A stretch of DNA of 64,000 nucleotides from Allobosea sp. CRIB-10 (GCF_900112185.1 NZ_FOKP01000015.1:83971-147970); one strand, 5' to 3'. Shown: positions 1 to 8,716, counted from the stretch's first letter. Made by a program: numbers and translations. Notes: a model not told the origin generated them from the letters alone.

Positions 1-513
1 GCCCAGCTTTTGCCCTGGGGCGACGCCAGCATGCACGCGGCGATCTTCCTCAACAGCCTGCACCATGTCCCGGTGCCCGACATGCTGCTGGCGCTGGAGG
101 AGGCAGCTCGCGTCGTCGGCAAGGGCGGCAGCGTCATCGTCGTCGAATCGCTCTCGGAAGGCTCGTTCTTCGACACGCTGCGGCTGATCGAGGACGAGAC
201 CGAGGTCCGGCAGGCGGCTCAGGATGCGATCGTCAGGGCGAGGCGCCGCGGCATCGTCAGCGAGATCAGGCAGATCGAATACGACCGGATCGAGGCTTTT
301 CCCGATGCCGCCGCTTTCATGGCGCGCGCCGTGGCGATCGACCCTTCGCGCGAGGAGCGGGCCCAGGCGGCGCAAGACAAGCTGATCGCCCGCTTCGAGG
401 CGCTGTCTGAGCACGAGAAGGGCGGCTATGTCCTGCACCAGCCGCTGCGGCTGCATCACCTCAAGGCGCCGATCGGACCGAAGCCCTCGGTCAATCCCGC
501 GATGTTTGGCTGA
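1..513 (+). CDS. SAM-dependent methyltransferase, C-terminal part (5' end outside window)
   Basis: The reading frame is open from the first base, so the gene starts upstream of the window; the Met-like TTG at 10 is not a real start. The visible 170 residues begin in the second half of a class I methyltransferase fold: an acidic loop (WGDASMHAAIF), then the 'LHHVP' strand/helix junction, a helix rich in Glu/Ala and the GG-S-V-I-V-V-E strand. This matches the post-motif III region of Methyltransf_11/25-type enzymes. The SAM-binding GxGxG loop must lie before base 1. The substrate cannot be deduced. It ends convergently, 3 bp from the Lrp-type gene on the other strand. Confidence 0.7.
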   Translation, partial: AQLLPWGDASMHAAIFLNSLHHVPVPDMLLALEEAARVVGKGGSVIVVESLSEGSFFDTLRLIEDETEVRQAAQDAIVRARRRGIVSEIRQIEYDRIEAFPDAAAFMARAVAIDPSREERAQAAQDKLIARFEALSEHEKGGYVLHQPLRLHHLKAPIGPKPSVNPAMFG

Positions 514-516
514 GGC

Positions 517-1071
517 TCAGGCCGCGCCGGCTGGGGCCGGCAGCCGAGGGTCCTTGACCCGCCCTGGCCATTCGCCGGTGATGCCGGGCTGGACCGGCCG
601 CTCCAGATAGGTCGAGAGCACGACATAGCTGCGGGTCGCGGTGACGCCGGGCACGTCGTAGATCTTCGCCAGCAGGCCTTCGAGCGCATGCGTGCTCTCG
701 GTCCGCACCTTCAGCATCATGCAGGTGTCGCCCGCGACCGAATGAATCTCCTCGACCTCGGGATGCGCCTCGATCGCCAGCAGCGTCGTCGTCTTGCCCC
801 AGCCGGTGGTGTCGACATGGACGAAGGCGAGCAGCGTCTTGCCGGTCGCCTCGGGCTCGATCAGCGCCGCCACCCGCTTGATCGCGCCCGAGCGCCGCAG
901 TCGCTTCACCCGCTCATGCGCCGCCGGCGGCGACAGGCCGACGCGCTCGCCGAGATCGGCGTAGCTGATCGTCGCATCCTCGACCAGGACACCTAACAGT
1001 TTTCGGTCCATCGCATCGAGTTCGCGCTCCGCTCCCCGGCTGCGCCGAACGCCATCTGTTTTTTCGAGCAT
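517..1071 (-). CDS. Lrp/AsnC family transcriptional regulator
   Basis: 184-residue DNA-binding regulator. The N-terminal winged helix-turn-helix (about residues 20-75) has the family signature: LDAMDRKLL, then LSPPAAHERVKRLRRSGAI. An RAM/AsnC effector-binding domain follows (about 85-165), with the GDTCMMLKV strand typical of Lrp. The ATG at 1071 is preceded by GGAGA at good spacing and gives an N-terminal tail of about 18 residues; Met21 (1011) would cut into the LDxxDRKLL helix, so 1071 is preferred. It is divergent from an MFS transporter gene starting 49 bp away, the usual arrangement for a local regulator of an amino-acid exporter. The effector is unknown. Confidence 0.9.
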   Translation of the reverse strand: MLEKTDGVRRSRGAERELDAMDRKLLGVLVEDATISYADLGERVGLSPPAAHERVKRLRRSGAIKRVAALIEPEATGKTLLAFVHVDTTGWGKTTTLLAIEAHPEVEEIHSVAGDTCMMLKVRTESTHALEGLLAKIYDVPGVTATRSYVVLSTYLERPVQPGITGEWPGRVKDPRLPAPAGAA

Positions 1072-1100
1072 TCGTCGATCTCCGATTGAACCAGAATTTC

Positions 1101-1128
1101 ATTCGGTCATTCTGTCGAAATGACGAAT
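1101..1128. promoter_or_regulatory. Imperfect dyad between lrp-type gene and MFS gene, candidate operator
   Basis: ATTCGGTCATT and AATGACGAAT form an inverted repeat (one extra G in the left arm) separated by 7 bases. The right arm covers the MFS start codon at 1120. Position and symmetry fit an autoregulatory Lrp-type site controlling both divergent genes. This is inference from symmetry only. Confidence 0.4.
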
Positions 1129-2301
1129 AGAAATCAAACGAGCTTGGAAGCACCCCACATCCCCGCGGCAGCTTATGCGCTCTGCCTGTGCATCGGGCTC
1201 GTCGGCGCGAATTCGCTGGCGCTGGGGCCGATCGCGCCGCGCGTCGCCGAGAGCTTTGCCAGCGGTGTGCCGGCGGTAATGACGGCCTCGGCAGCCTTTG
1301 GCATCGGCACGGCGGCGAGTGCGCTGCTGCTCGCCGGGCTGATCGACCGCTTCGGCGCGGGCCGCGTGCTGCGCTATGCCCAACTGGCTTTTCTTGCCGC
1401 TCTCGCCGCGAGCGCGGTTGCGCCGGTCCTGCCGGCCTTCGTTGGCGCGCAATTGCTGGCCGGGCTCGCCGCCGGCCTCGCGCTGCCGGCGATCTATACG
1501 CTTGCCGCTCTGGCCGCGCCGCCCGGCCGCGAGAGCGACGCGCTCGGCGTCGTCCTGTTCGGCTGGACGCTCAGCATGGTCGCCGGCGTCTCGCTCTCGG
1601 CGGTGATTGCCGACTTGTTGGGGTGGCGCATGGTCTACGCCATCGTCGTCGCCGCCGGGCTCGCCGCCATGGCGGGGACCACGAAGCTGACCGCGGGTGG
1701 AACTGCGACCGGACGCGCCGCGCCGTCGCCGCTCTCTGCGCTACGGGTGCCCGGCATCGCGCCGCTGCTGCTCGCATGCGCCGCCTTCATGGCGTCGTTT
1801 TACGGCGTCTACGGCTATGTCGGCGATCATCTTCATCGCGGGCTCGGCCTGCCGGTCAGCGCCGGCGGCCTGCTGGCACTGTGCTATGGGCTCGGCTTCG
1901 GTGCGACGACCTTTCTCGACCGCTGGATCGATCGCCTCGGCCCAGCCCGTCTGCTGCCGCTGTTCTTCGCGCTTGTCGGCGGCGTCTATCTGGCGATGGC
2001 CATAGCTGCGATCTCCTATGTAGCCCTGCTCGTCGTCGTCTTCTGCTGGGGCATGGCCAATCACGCCGCGCTGAACGTGCTGATCCTGCGGCTGGGAGCA
2101 CTCGATCCCGGCCGCCGCGGCGCGATTATGGGTCTCAACAGCGGCGTCACCTATCTCGCGCTCTTTGCCGGGACGACGGGCTTCGGGCCGCTCTATGCCA
2201 GCGCCGGTTTCGCAGCGCTCGCCGGGCTTGCGGTCGCGCTGATGCTGGTGGCGGCGCTCGCCGCTGCGCTCGCGCCGCGCGCGGCAACGGCAAGCGCCTG
2301 A
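1120..2301 (+). CDS. MFS transporter
   Basis: 393-residue integral inner-membrane protein with about 12 hydrophobic segments and the MFS loop between TM2 and TM3 (LIDRFGAGRVLRYAQ, a motif A variant). It resembles drug/metabolite efflux permeases (AraJ/YdhP-like). No clear Shine-Dalgarno precedes ATG 1120, because that stretch is occupied by a dyad; no better Met lies nearby. Divergent from the Lrp/AsnC regulator, so it is probably controlled by it and may export an amino acid or analogue. Substrate unproven. Confidence 0.8.
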   Translation: MTNRNQTSLEAPHIPAAAYALCLCIGLVGANSLALGPIAPRVAESFASGVPAVMTASAAFGIGTAASALLLAGLIDRFGAGRVLRYAQLAFLAALAASAVAPVLPAFVGAQLLAGLAAGLALPAIYTLAALAAPPGRESDALGVVLFGWTLSMVAGVSLSAVIADLLGWRMVYAIVVAAGLAAMAGTTKLTAGGTATGRAAPSPLSALRVPGIAPLLLACAAFMASFYGVYGYVGDHLHRGLGLPVSAGGLLALCYGLGFGATTFLDRWIDRLGPARLLPLFFALVGGVYLAMAIAAISYVALLVVVFCWGMANHAALNVLILRLGALDPGRRGAIMGLNSGVTYLALFAGTTGFGPLYASAGFAALAGLAVALMLVAALAAALAPRAATASA

Positions 2302-2304
2302 TTC

Positions 2305-3429
2305 CTACATCTGGATGACGTGCCGGATCGTGCGGCCTTCATTCAGTGCGTCGAAGCCCTCGTTGATCCCCTCGAGCGGGCTCGAGCTGGTCCAGAGTCT
2401 GTCGACCGGCATGCGGCCGCGCTGGTAGAGGTCGATGAACCGGGGAATGTCGCGCACCGGGATGCAGGAGCCGACATAGGAGCCCTTGAGCGTGCGCTCC
2501 TCGCCGACGAGGCGGACCGGCGCCAGCGCCATAGTGTGAGCGGGATTGGCAAGGCCGGCCGTCGTCGTCGTGCCGCCGCGCCTGGTGATCTGGTAGGCGA
2601 GCTCCAGCGCCTTGACCGAGCCCGCCATCTCCAGCCCGTGGTCGACGCCGCCCTTTGTGGCGGCCCGAATCGCCTCGACCACATCGGGCGCGCCGGCATT
2701 GAAGGTGTCGGTCGCGCCGAGCTCGCGGGCGATCCGGAGCTTTTCGTCCGAGAGGTCGACCGCGATGACGCGCGAGGCTCCGCAGGCGACGGCGCCGAGC
2801 AGGGCCGCGAGGCCGACGCCGCCTAACCCGACGACTGCCGCCGTCTCGCCGGCGCGGACCTTCGCGGTGTTCACCGCAGCGCCGACGCCGGTCAGCACGG
2901 CGCAGCCGAAGAGCGCGGCGATCTCGTGGGGGATGTCGGCCTCGATCTTCACCAGCGAATGGCGCGACATCACCGCGTGCTCGGCGAAGGCGGAGACGCC
3001 GACATGATGGTTGACCGGCTTGCCGTTCTGCGAGAGCCGGCGCCCGCCCGCCATCAATTCGCCGACGCCATTGGCGGCATTGCCGGGCTCGCACAGGGCG
3101 GGGCGCCCCTCGCTGCAAGGTGCGCAATGGCCGCAGGAGGGCACGAAGACCATGACGACGCGGTCGCCCTTCCTGAGGTCGGTGACGCCGGGCCCGACCT
3201 CCTCGACCTCGCCGGCAGCCTCATGGCCGAGCACCATCGGCACCGGGCGCGGCCGGTTGCCGTCGATCACCGAGAGGTCGGAATGGCACAAGCCCGCGGC
3301 GCGGACCTTGACCAGCACCTCGCCCATCGCGGGCGGGGCGAGCTCGACCTCCTCGATCCGGAGCGGCTTCGACTGCGCATAGGGCGCGGTGACGGGGCTG
3401 GCGTGCAGCACGGCGGCGCGGGTCTTCAA
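2305..3429 (-). CDS. Zinc-dependent alcohol dehydrogenase (MDR superfamily)
   Basis: 374 residues, full length for class III-like Zn alcohol dehydrogenases. Catalytic zinc ligands: Cys48 in GLCHSD and His69 in GHEAAG, with a later Cys in the GCAVLTG loop. Structural zinc: Cys99, Cys102, Cys105, Cys113. The Rossmann motif is GLGGVGL, followed by an Asp (VIAVDLSDEK), which indicates NAD preference. The family oxidises primary alcohols or formaldehyde adducts to aldehydes; the exact substrate cannot be read. It ends 4 bp from the convergent MFS gene and starts next to a dispersed palindrome. Confidence 0.9.
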   Translation of the reverse strand: MKTRAAVLHASPVTAPYAQSKPLRIEEVELAPPAMGEVLVKVRAAGLCHSDLSVIDGNRPRPVPMVLGHEAAGEVEEVGPGVTDLRKGDRVVMVFVPSCGHCAPCSEGRPALCEPGNAANGVGELMAGGRRLSQNGKPVNHHVGVSAFAEHAVMSRHSLVKIEADIPHEIAALFGCAVLTGVGAAVNTAKVRAGETAAVVGLGGVGLAALLGAVACGASRVIAVDLSDEKLRIARELGATDTFNAGAPDVVEAIRAATKGGVDHGLEMAGSVKALELAYQITRRGGTTTTAGLANPAHTMALAPVRLVGEERTLKGSYVGSCIPVRDIPRFIDLYQRGRMPVDRLWTSSSPLEGINEGFDALNEGRTIRHVIQM

Positions 3430-3460
3430 GGCGGGTCCTCGTGGCTTCGATGTTCCGTCT

Positions 3461-3584
3461 CTCAGCCCTCATCCTGAGGAGCAGCCTTCAGGCTGCATCT
3501 CGAAGGATGCTCCAGATGGTTCCGGAGCCTCCTGGAGCACCCTTCGAGACGCCGCTGACGCGGCTCCTCAGGATGAGGGCTGAG
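3461..3584. repeat. Dispersed palindromic repeat, family A, copy 1
   Basis: Perfect 22-bp terminal arms (containing CCCTCATCCTGAGGAGC at the left, 3461-3482, and its reverse complement at 3563-3584) enclose a second nested inverted repeat (CGAAGGATGCTCC / GGAGCACCCTTCG). Copies of the same element occur at 7829-7946 and 63788-63902. The transcript would fold into a long cruciform or hairpin. It lies between two leftward genes. Confidence 0.85.
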
Positions 3585-3638
3585 GATGGTTGCGAGAGTG
3601 GGCGGCGGCGCTGCCGCCTGTCAAAGACGAAATCCCGA

Positions 3639-4601
3639 TCAGCCGTATAAGGCCGGCGGATCGGTCTCGTCGCCGAGCGTCGCGGTCCAGCTCTCGTCGA
3701 TGACGAGGCCGCGCAGGATCTCCCAGGAGAGCTGGCCGATGGCGCGGGCGGCGGCGGTCATCGGCCGCTCGGTCGAATAGGCGAGGTAGACCTTGCGATA
3801 GAGCGAGGGCTGCTCGATCGGCCAGGTCTGGAAGATGCCGGCCTTCTCCTGCGCCCTGACCGCCATGCGCGGCAGGATGCCATAGCCGAGGCCGCGCTCG
3901 GCCAGGCGCTTGATCTGCGCATAGGATTCGATCTCAACCGCGGCGTGGACGGTAGCGTTGATGCCGGCAGCGGCCTCGTCGATCTGGTCGCGCAGGCCAT
4001 GGCCCGGCCCGGGCAGGATCAGGTCGAGCCCGGCGGCCTCGCCCAGCGTTACCGCCTGGCCGGGCGCCGTCTTCAGCGCCGTCAGAGCCGGCACGCCGAA
4101 CAGGCAGAGCTCTTCCGTCAGCACATGGTGGATGCCGAGCCCTTTCGGGTCGGAGGTCGAATAGATCACCGCGAGATCGACCTCGCCCTTGCGCAGCCAG
4201 TCGAGCACGAAGCCGCTCATCGCCTCGGCGATGCGGATGCGGACGTCCGGAAAGCGCTCCTGCGTCGCCTCGATCAGCGGCACGCTGAACTGCTCGCTGA
4301 CGGTGCCGGGCAGGCCGATGCGGACCTCGCCGGCAGGCATCGCCTGTTCGCCGCGCACGCTGTCGCGCAGTTCGGCGAACTCGGCGAGAATGGTGCGGGC
4401 CTTGGCCAGCAGGCGCTCGCCGGCTTCCGTCGGCTGCACGCCGCGCGTGCCTCGGTGCAGCAGGGCGACGCCGAGCTCGTCCTCCATATGGCGCAGATGC
4501 TGGCTCAGGGCCGGCTGCGCCACCCGGAGCTTGAGTGCCGCCTTGGAGAACGAGCCCTGTTCGACGATGGCCGTGAAATAGCGCAACTGGCGCAGATCCA
4601 T
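3639..4601 (-). CDS. LysR family transcriptional regulator
   Basis: 320 residues from ATG 4601. N-terminal LysR helix-turn-helix: MDLRQLRYFTAIVEQGSFS, then LRVAQPALSQHLRHMEDELG. A periplasmic-binding-like effector domain follows (about 90-300). A TTG at 4619 would add six residues, but ATG 4601 matches the family N-terminus and has GGGGGATC upstream. It resembles the Nac/CbbR-like group acting on catabolic genes. The nearest divergent target is the metallo-hydrolase at 4810, about 200 bp away. The effector is unknown. Confidence 0.92.
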   Translation of the reverse strand: MDLRQLRYFTAIVEQGSFSKAALKLRVAQPALSQHLRHMEDELGVALLHRGTRGVQPTEAGERLLAKARTILAEFAELRDSVRGEQAMPAGEVRIGLPGTVSEQFSVPLIEATQERFPDVRIRIAEAMSGFVLDWLRKGEVDLAVIYSTSDPKGLGIHHVLTEELCLFGVPALTALKTAPGQAVTLGEAAGLDLILPGPGHGLRDQIDEAAAGINATVHAAVEIESYAQIKRLAERGLGYGILPRMAVRAQEKAGIFQTWPIEQPSLYRKVYLAYSTERPMTAAARAIGQLSWEILRGLVIDESWTATLGDETDPPALYG

Positions 4602-4809
4602 CGCCGCCCGATCCCCCAATGACCCTGTTTAGCCGCCGCCATGCGGGGCGGCAGCAGCTTTCGCTTATGCAGACTAGAGCGAAGCCTTATTGGCCGTCCA
4701 CTCCGCAGGCGTGCATCTTTCCCCTCCGGCAAGGCCTGACCGAACGCCAGGCCTCCCGCGCGAAGAAGACGGCGCCCGACGCCGCGCCCTTTTGTCCCGG
4801 AGGAACGCC

Positions 4810-5796
4810 ATGTCGAAGCTGCTCACCCCTTCCCTTGATCGCCGCGCTTTCCTCACCGGCGCGGCGGCGCTCGCCGCCGGCGCGGCCTTGCCTGGCGGCG
4901 CCGCCGCCAAGGCCCCGCTGGCGAACAGCCAGGTGCCATATTACTACCGCTTCGCGCTCGGACAGGCCGAGGTCACGGTCGTCTCAGACGGCCCGCTGCC
5001 GCTCGGCGATCCCGGCTCCAGCTTCCTCGGCCTGCCGAAGGAGCAGGTCTACGGCCTGCTCGAGGCCAATTTCCTCGCCAAGGACAATGTCGTGCTCGAG
5101 CAGAACATCCCGATCGTCAATTTCGGCGACCGGCTGGTGATGTTCGACACCGGCATGGGCTTCTCCAAGGCTTTCGGCCCGACAACCGGCCGGCTGCTGA
5201 AAAGCATGCAGGAGGCCGGCATCGACCCGGCCTCGATCGACGCCATCGTCTGCAGCCACGCCCATATCGACCATACCGGCGGCATCTGTTCGGCCGAGGG
5301 CAAGCCGAACTTTCCCAATGCGCAGATCTATATCAGCCAGGTCGATCATGATTACTGGCTTGACGACGCCCGGCTCGGCACGCCGTTCAAGGCCTTCGGC
5401 GAACATGCCCGCGCCAATCTCCGCCCGGTGCGCGACCGCGTCGTCTTCTTCAAGGATGGGCAGGAGTTCCTGCCGGGCATCACCGCGATCTCGGCGCCGG
5501 GCCACAGCCCCGGCCACACCATCTTCAACGTCTCCTCGGGCGGAAATTCCTTCGTCTTCCTAGGCGATCTCACCCACCACCCGATCCTGCTGACCGAGAA
5601 TCCGCGCGTCGAATTCGCCTATGACTGGGACCCGAAGATGTCGGTGCAGTCGCGGGTGAAGCTGCTGACCATGCTGGCCGAGCAGAAGACGCCAGTGATG
5701 TCCTATCATTTCGCCTGGCCGGGCTTCGGCAATCTCGCCAAGGCCGGCGATGGTTTCCGCTATTATCCCGCTGCGATGCAGATGCTGCGCGGCTGA
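4810..5796 (+). CDS. Tat-exported MBL-fold metallo-hydrolase
   Basis: 328-residue enzyme. Start is ATG 4810, preceded by CGGAGGAACGCC; the longer open frame from 4690 lacks a ribosome site. A twin-arginine signal (SLDRRAFLTGAAALAAG, Arg11-Arg12) predicts folded export to the periplasm. The metallo-beta-lactamase motif HxHxDH is intact at His150, His152, Asp154, His155 (CSHAHIDHTGG), with a later His in GHSPGHT and an Asp in FLGDLTHH, giving a dinuclear zinc site. It resembles the quorum-quencher/lactonase-like group of exported MBL hydrolases. Probably controlled by the divergent LysR gene. Confidence 0.88.
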   Translation: MSKLLTPSLDRRAFLTGAAALAAGAALPGGAAAKAPLANSQVPYYYRFALGQAEVTVVSDGPLPLGDPGSSFLGLPKEQVYGLLEANFLAKDNVVLEQNIPIVNFGDRLVMFDTGMGFSKAFGPTTGRLLKSMQEAGIDPASIDAIVCSHAHIDHTGGICSAEGKPNFPNAQIYISQVDHDYWLDDARLGTPFKAFGEHARANLRPVRDRVVFFKDGQEFLPGITAISAPGHSPGHTIFNVSSGGNSFVFLGDLTHHPILLTENPRVEFAYDWDPKMSVQSRVKLLTMLAEQKTPVMSYHFAWPGFGNLAKAGDGFRYYPAAMQMLRG

Positions 5797-5828
5797 GCCG
5801 GTCCTCCCCAAGGCTCAGTCAGTGCGGC

Positions 5829-5868
5829 GGCCATGGGTGCCTGGGCGCGGCCCCAGGCACCCATGGCC
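5829..5868. terminator. Perfect hairpin between convergent genes
   Basis: Arms GGCCATGGGTGCCTGGG (5829-5845) and its exact reverse complement (5852-5868) with a 6-base loop. It sits between the convergent MBL hydrolase and dehydroshikimate dehydratase genes, so it could stop transcription from both sides. There is no long T tract. Confidence 0.6.
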
Positions 5869-5905
5869 ACAATCATCGTCAGACAATGGCCGGCGCTGCG
5901 GGGCG

Positions 5906-7801
5906 TCAATCCTCATGCAGCGGGCGCGGCACCGTCACCGGCCGCGCCTCGCGCGCCTGTGCCGCCAGCCTGACCGGCGCATTGACCGCGCCGAAGCCGG
6001 CATAGCCGCCGCGCCGCTCGACGATCTCGAAGAAGAAGCGCTGGGCGAAGACGTGGGTGTAGACCTGCAGGAACTCGGCCTCGCCGTCGCGGTCATAGAG
6101 GATGTAGTGCTCGCGCAAACGGTCGAGGAATTCCGGCTCCAGCCCGTAGCGGGCTTCGAGGTCGTCGTAATAGTTCTCGGGGATATCGAGGAAATCGAGC
6201 CCGGCGGCGCGCATCGCCGCCACCGCTGCGAAGATGTCAGGCGAGGTGAAGGCGATGTGCTGCACGCCCGAGCCGAAATGCTCGGAGACGAAGCGCGAGG
6301 ACAGGGTCCGCGTCGCCTGCGAGCCGTTGAGAATGAGGCGCACCGAGCCATCGGCATTGACCAGCGGCCGGCTCTGCACCAGCCCGGCCGGGTCGGCGAT
6401 GGCGAGCTGCGGAATGCGGTCGAGCGCGAAGAGCGAGGTGTAGAACAGCAGCCAGGACAGCATCTCGTCATAGTCCATCGACTGCGAGATGTGGTCTACT
6501 TCGGTGAGCAGGGCAGGAGCGTTTTTGTCTTCACCGGTGGCGATGAAATCGTCATGCCAGCTCTGGGCGCCGTCCGGGCGCGGTTCGGTGAAGTAGATCA
6601 GGCTGCCGCCGACGCCGCGGATCGCCGGGATCTCCATCTCGCCCGGTCCGACCGATTGCTCGAAGGTCGTGTCCTTCAGCGCCCGGGCGCGGACCATCGT
6701 CGCCGCGACATCGGCGACGCGCAGCGCCAGCGCGCAGACGCCGGGGCCATGCATGATCGCATGCGACTGGGCAAAGCCGTCCTTCTCGGTGTTGACGATC
6801 AGGTTGATGCCGCCCTGGCTCCAGCGCGTCACCGACTTGCTGCGATGCTCGCCGCTCTTGTGGAAGCCGAGCGCGCTGAACAGGCTTGCCAGCGCCTGCG
6901 CCGGCTCTTCGTCGAGCGCGAACTCGATGAACTCGACACCGAGCAATGGCGCCCGGTCCGGCATCTCCGCCTTGGCCGGATCGTTCAGTCGCGCCGTCTG
7001 GTCGGCGAGCTGGATCAGCGAGCGCAAACCGTCGACCGCGACGCGCTTGGCCGAGCCGGCGCGGAACTGGTCGTTGAAGATCTCGAGCGAGAGCGGGCCG
7101 GAATAGCCGGTCGCCTCGACCGCCTTGAGGAAGTCGGCGACGGGCAGGTCGCCCTGGCCGGGGAAGTTGCGGAAATGCCGGCTCCAGCTCAGCACGTCCA
7201 TGTCGAGCTGCGGCGCGTCGGCAAGCTGGACCAGCTCGATCCGGTCGCCGGGGATCGAGGCGATCGGCTCCACCGGCGAGCGCCGCGCCAGCGTGTGGAA
7301 GGAATCGAGGATCAGCCCAATGCGCGTATGGTCCGCCCGTCGCACGATCTCCCAGGCGTCGCGATAGTCGTTGACGTGGCGGCCCCAGGCCAGCGCTTCG
7401 AAGCCGACACGCACATCGTATTTCGCCGCGAGGTCGCCGAGCTCGGCGAGGTCGTGGGCGGCGCGGTCGATACCCCCGAGCGATTGCGGCGAGACGTTCG
7501 AGCAGATCAGCATCAGCTCGGCACCGAGCTCGTTCATCAGCTCGAACTTGCGCCGCGCCCGCTCGAAGGTGCGCCCGCGCAGCGGCTCCGGCATGCCCTC
7601 GAAATCGCGGAAAGGCTGGAAGGCGACGATGGCAAGGCCGAGATCGGCGATCATCTTGCCGACATCGCGCGGATTGCCGTCGAAGGTCAGGAAGTCGTTC
7701 TCGAAGACCTCGACGCCGTCGAAGCCGGCGGCGGCGATGGCGCGGAGCTTGTCGGCGAGGTCGCCGGAGAGCGAGACGGTGGCGATCGAGGTCGGGTTCA
7801 T
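5906..7801 (-). CDS. quiC: 3-dehydroshikimate dehydratase, two-domain (SPI/HPPD-like fusion)
   Basis: 631 residues. The N-terminal half (about 1-275) is a sugar-phosphate-isomerase/AP-endonuclease-2 TIM barrel with metal-ligand motifs GFEALAWG, LILDSFHTL and SLEIFND. The C-terminal half (about 290-631) is 4-hydroxyphenylpyruvate-dioxygenase-like and keeps the facial triad positions His437 (VDHIS), His515 (VQHIA), Glu592 (FFFEIVER). This fusion is the QuiC1-type dehydratase that turns 3-dehydroshikimate into protocatechuate. It is the last gene of the leftward aroE-liv block, separated from livF by a palindromic repeat. GAGG precedes ATG 7801. Confidence 0.85.
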   Translation of the reverse strand: MNPTSIATVSLSGDLADKLRAIAAAGFDGVEVFENDFLTFDGNPRDVGKMIADLGLAIVAFQPFRDFEGMPEPLRGRTFERARRKFELMNELGAELMLICSNVSPQSLGGIDRAAHDLAELGDLAAKYDVRVGFEALAWGRHVNDYRDAWEIVRRADHTRIGLILDSFHTLARRSPVEPIASIPGDRIELVQLADAPQLDMDVLSWSRHFRNFPGQGDLPVADFLKAVEATGYSGPLSLEIFNDQFRAGSAKRVAVDGLRSLIQLADQTARLNDPAKAEMPDRAPLLGVEFIEFALDEEPAQALASLFSALGFHKSGEHRSKSVTRWSQGGINLIVNTEKDGFAQSHAIMHGPGVCALALRVADVAATMVRARALKDTTFEQSVGPGEMEIPAIRGVGGSLIYFTEPRPDGAQSWHDDFIATGEDKNAPALLTEVDHISQSMDYDEMLSWLLFYTSLFALDRIPQLAIADPAGLVQSRPLVNADGSVRLILNGSQATRTLSSRFVSEHFGSGVQHIAFTSPDIFAAVAAMRAAGLDFLDIPENYYDDLEARYGLEPEFLDRLREHYILYDRDGEAEFLQVYTHVFAQRFFFEIVERRGGYAGFGAVNAPVRLAAQAREARPVTVPRPLHED

Positions 7802-7828
7802 TGATGTCCTCGGCTGACCTGAAACAAA

Positions 7829-7946
7829 GCCCTCATCCTGAGGAGCGATCCTGCAGGGAGCGCGTCTCGAAGGATGCTCCAGATGTCTCCCGAGCCTACT
7901 GGACCATCCTTCGAGACGCCGCTTCGCGGCTCCTCAGGATGAGGGC
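7829..7946. repeat. Dispersed palindromic repeat, family A, copy 2
   Basis: Same element as 3461-3584: terminal arms GCCCTCATCCTGAGGAGC (7829-7846) and reverse complement (7929-7946), with the inner CGAAGGATG/CATCCTTCG repeat. It interrupts the shikimate operon between livF and quiC and may lower or process the transcript there. Confidence 0.85.
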
Positions 7947-7967
7947 TGAGGGGGCAAAAGCCGGTCA

Positions 7968-8705
7968 TCACGCCGCTTCCGTCATTGCGCCGCCGAGGAA
8001 GAGCTGGGCGACACGGGGATCGGCGAGAATGGAGGCGGCCGGGCCCTGCATGCGGGTCTGGCCGAGCTCCAGCACCAGGCCCTCATCGGAGATTTCCAGC
8101 GCCGAGCGGGCGTTCTGCTCGATCATCAGGATGGTGACGCCCTTGGCGCGCAGCTCCTTCAGGATGTCGAAGGTTTCCTGCACCAGCATCGGCGAAAGAC
8201 CGATCGAGGGCTCGTCGATCAGCACCAGCTTGGGATCGAGCAGCAGGCCGCGCACGATCTCGAGCTGCTTCTGCTGGCCGCCGGAGAGGGTCGAGGCCTG
8301 AACGTTAGCCTTGGCCCTGAGCGACGGGAAGCGGTCGAGCGCCGCTTCGATCCGCTTGGGCATGTCGGTGATGTGGCTGCCGGCCGCGACCGCGCCGAGC
8401 TCGATATTGTGGCGCACTGAGAGCTCGGGGAAGATGTTGCGGCCCTGTGGTACATAGCAGATGCCGGCTTCGAGCAGCTTGCGCTGGTTCCAGTTGGTGA
8501 TCTCCCGGCCTTCCAGCCGGATATGGCCCTCGCGCACCTTGAGCAGGCCGAAGATCGCCTTGAACACGGTCGACTTGCCGGCGCCGTTCGGGCCGATCAC
8601 GGTGGTGATCGCGGCGCGCGGCACCTTGAACGTGGTGCCGTTGAGGATGGTCATGGCGCCGTAGCCGCCGACCACGCCGTCGAGTTCGAGGATGGGTGTG
8701 GTCAT
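7968..8705 (-). CDS. Branched-chain-type ABC transporter ATP-binding protein (LivF-like)
   Basis: 245 residues. Start ATG 8705 (MTTPILELDG); the longer open frame reaches into the preceding gene. Walker A GPNGAGKST, signature LSGGQQKQLE and Walker B LVLIDEPSIGLSP are all present, as expected for a LivF-type ATPase. It is the second ATPase of a HAAT-family importer. In this operon the likely cargo is shikimate, quinate or a related hydroaromatic acid rather than an amino acid; this is inferred from the flanking aroE and quiC. It begins 11 bp after the LivG gene. Confidence 0.92.
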   Translation of the reverse strand: MTTPILELDGVVGGYGAMTILNGTTFKVPRAAITTVIGPNGAGKSTVFKAIFGLLKVREGHIRLEGREITNWNQRKLLEAGICYVPQGRNIFPELSVRHNIELGAVAAGSHITDMPKRIEAALDRFPSLRAKANVQASTLSGGQQKQLEIVRGLLLDPKLVLIDEPSIGLSPMLVQETFDILKELRAKGVTILMIEQNARSALEISDEGLVLELGQTRMQGPAASILADPRVAQLFLGGAMTEAA

Positions 8706-8716
8706 GGGATCGCTCC

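Noticed and set aside
5750..7804. Long plus-strand open frame (684 codons) across the dehydroshikimate dehydratase gene
   Set aside because: Its translation is Arg/Glu/Asp-rich and lacks any fold. It is the mirror of a well-supported enzyme on the minus strand, as expected in high-GC DNA.
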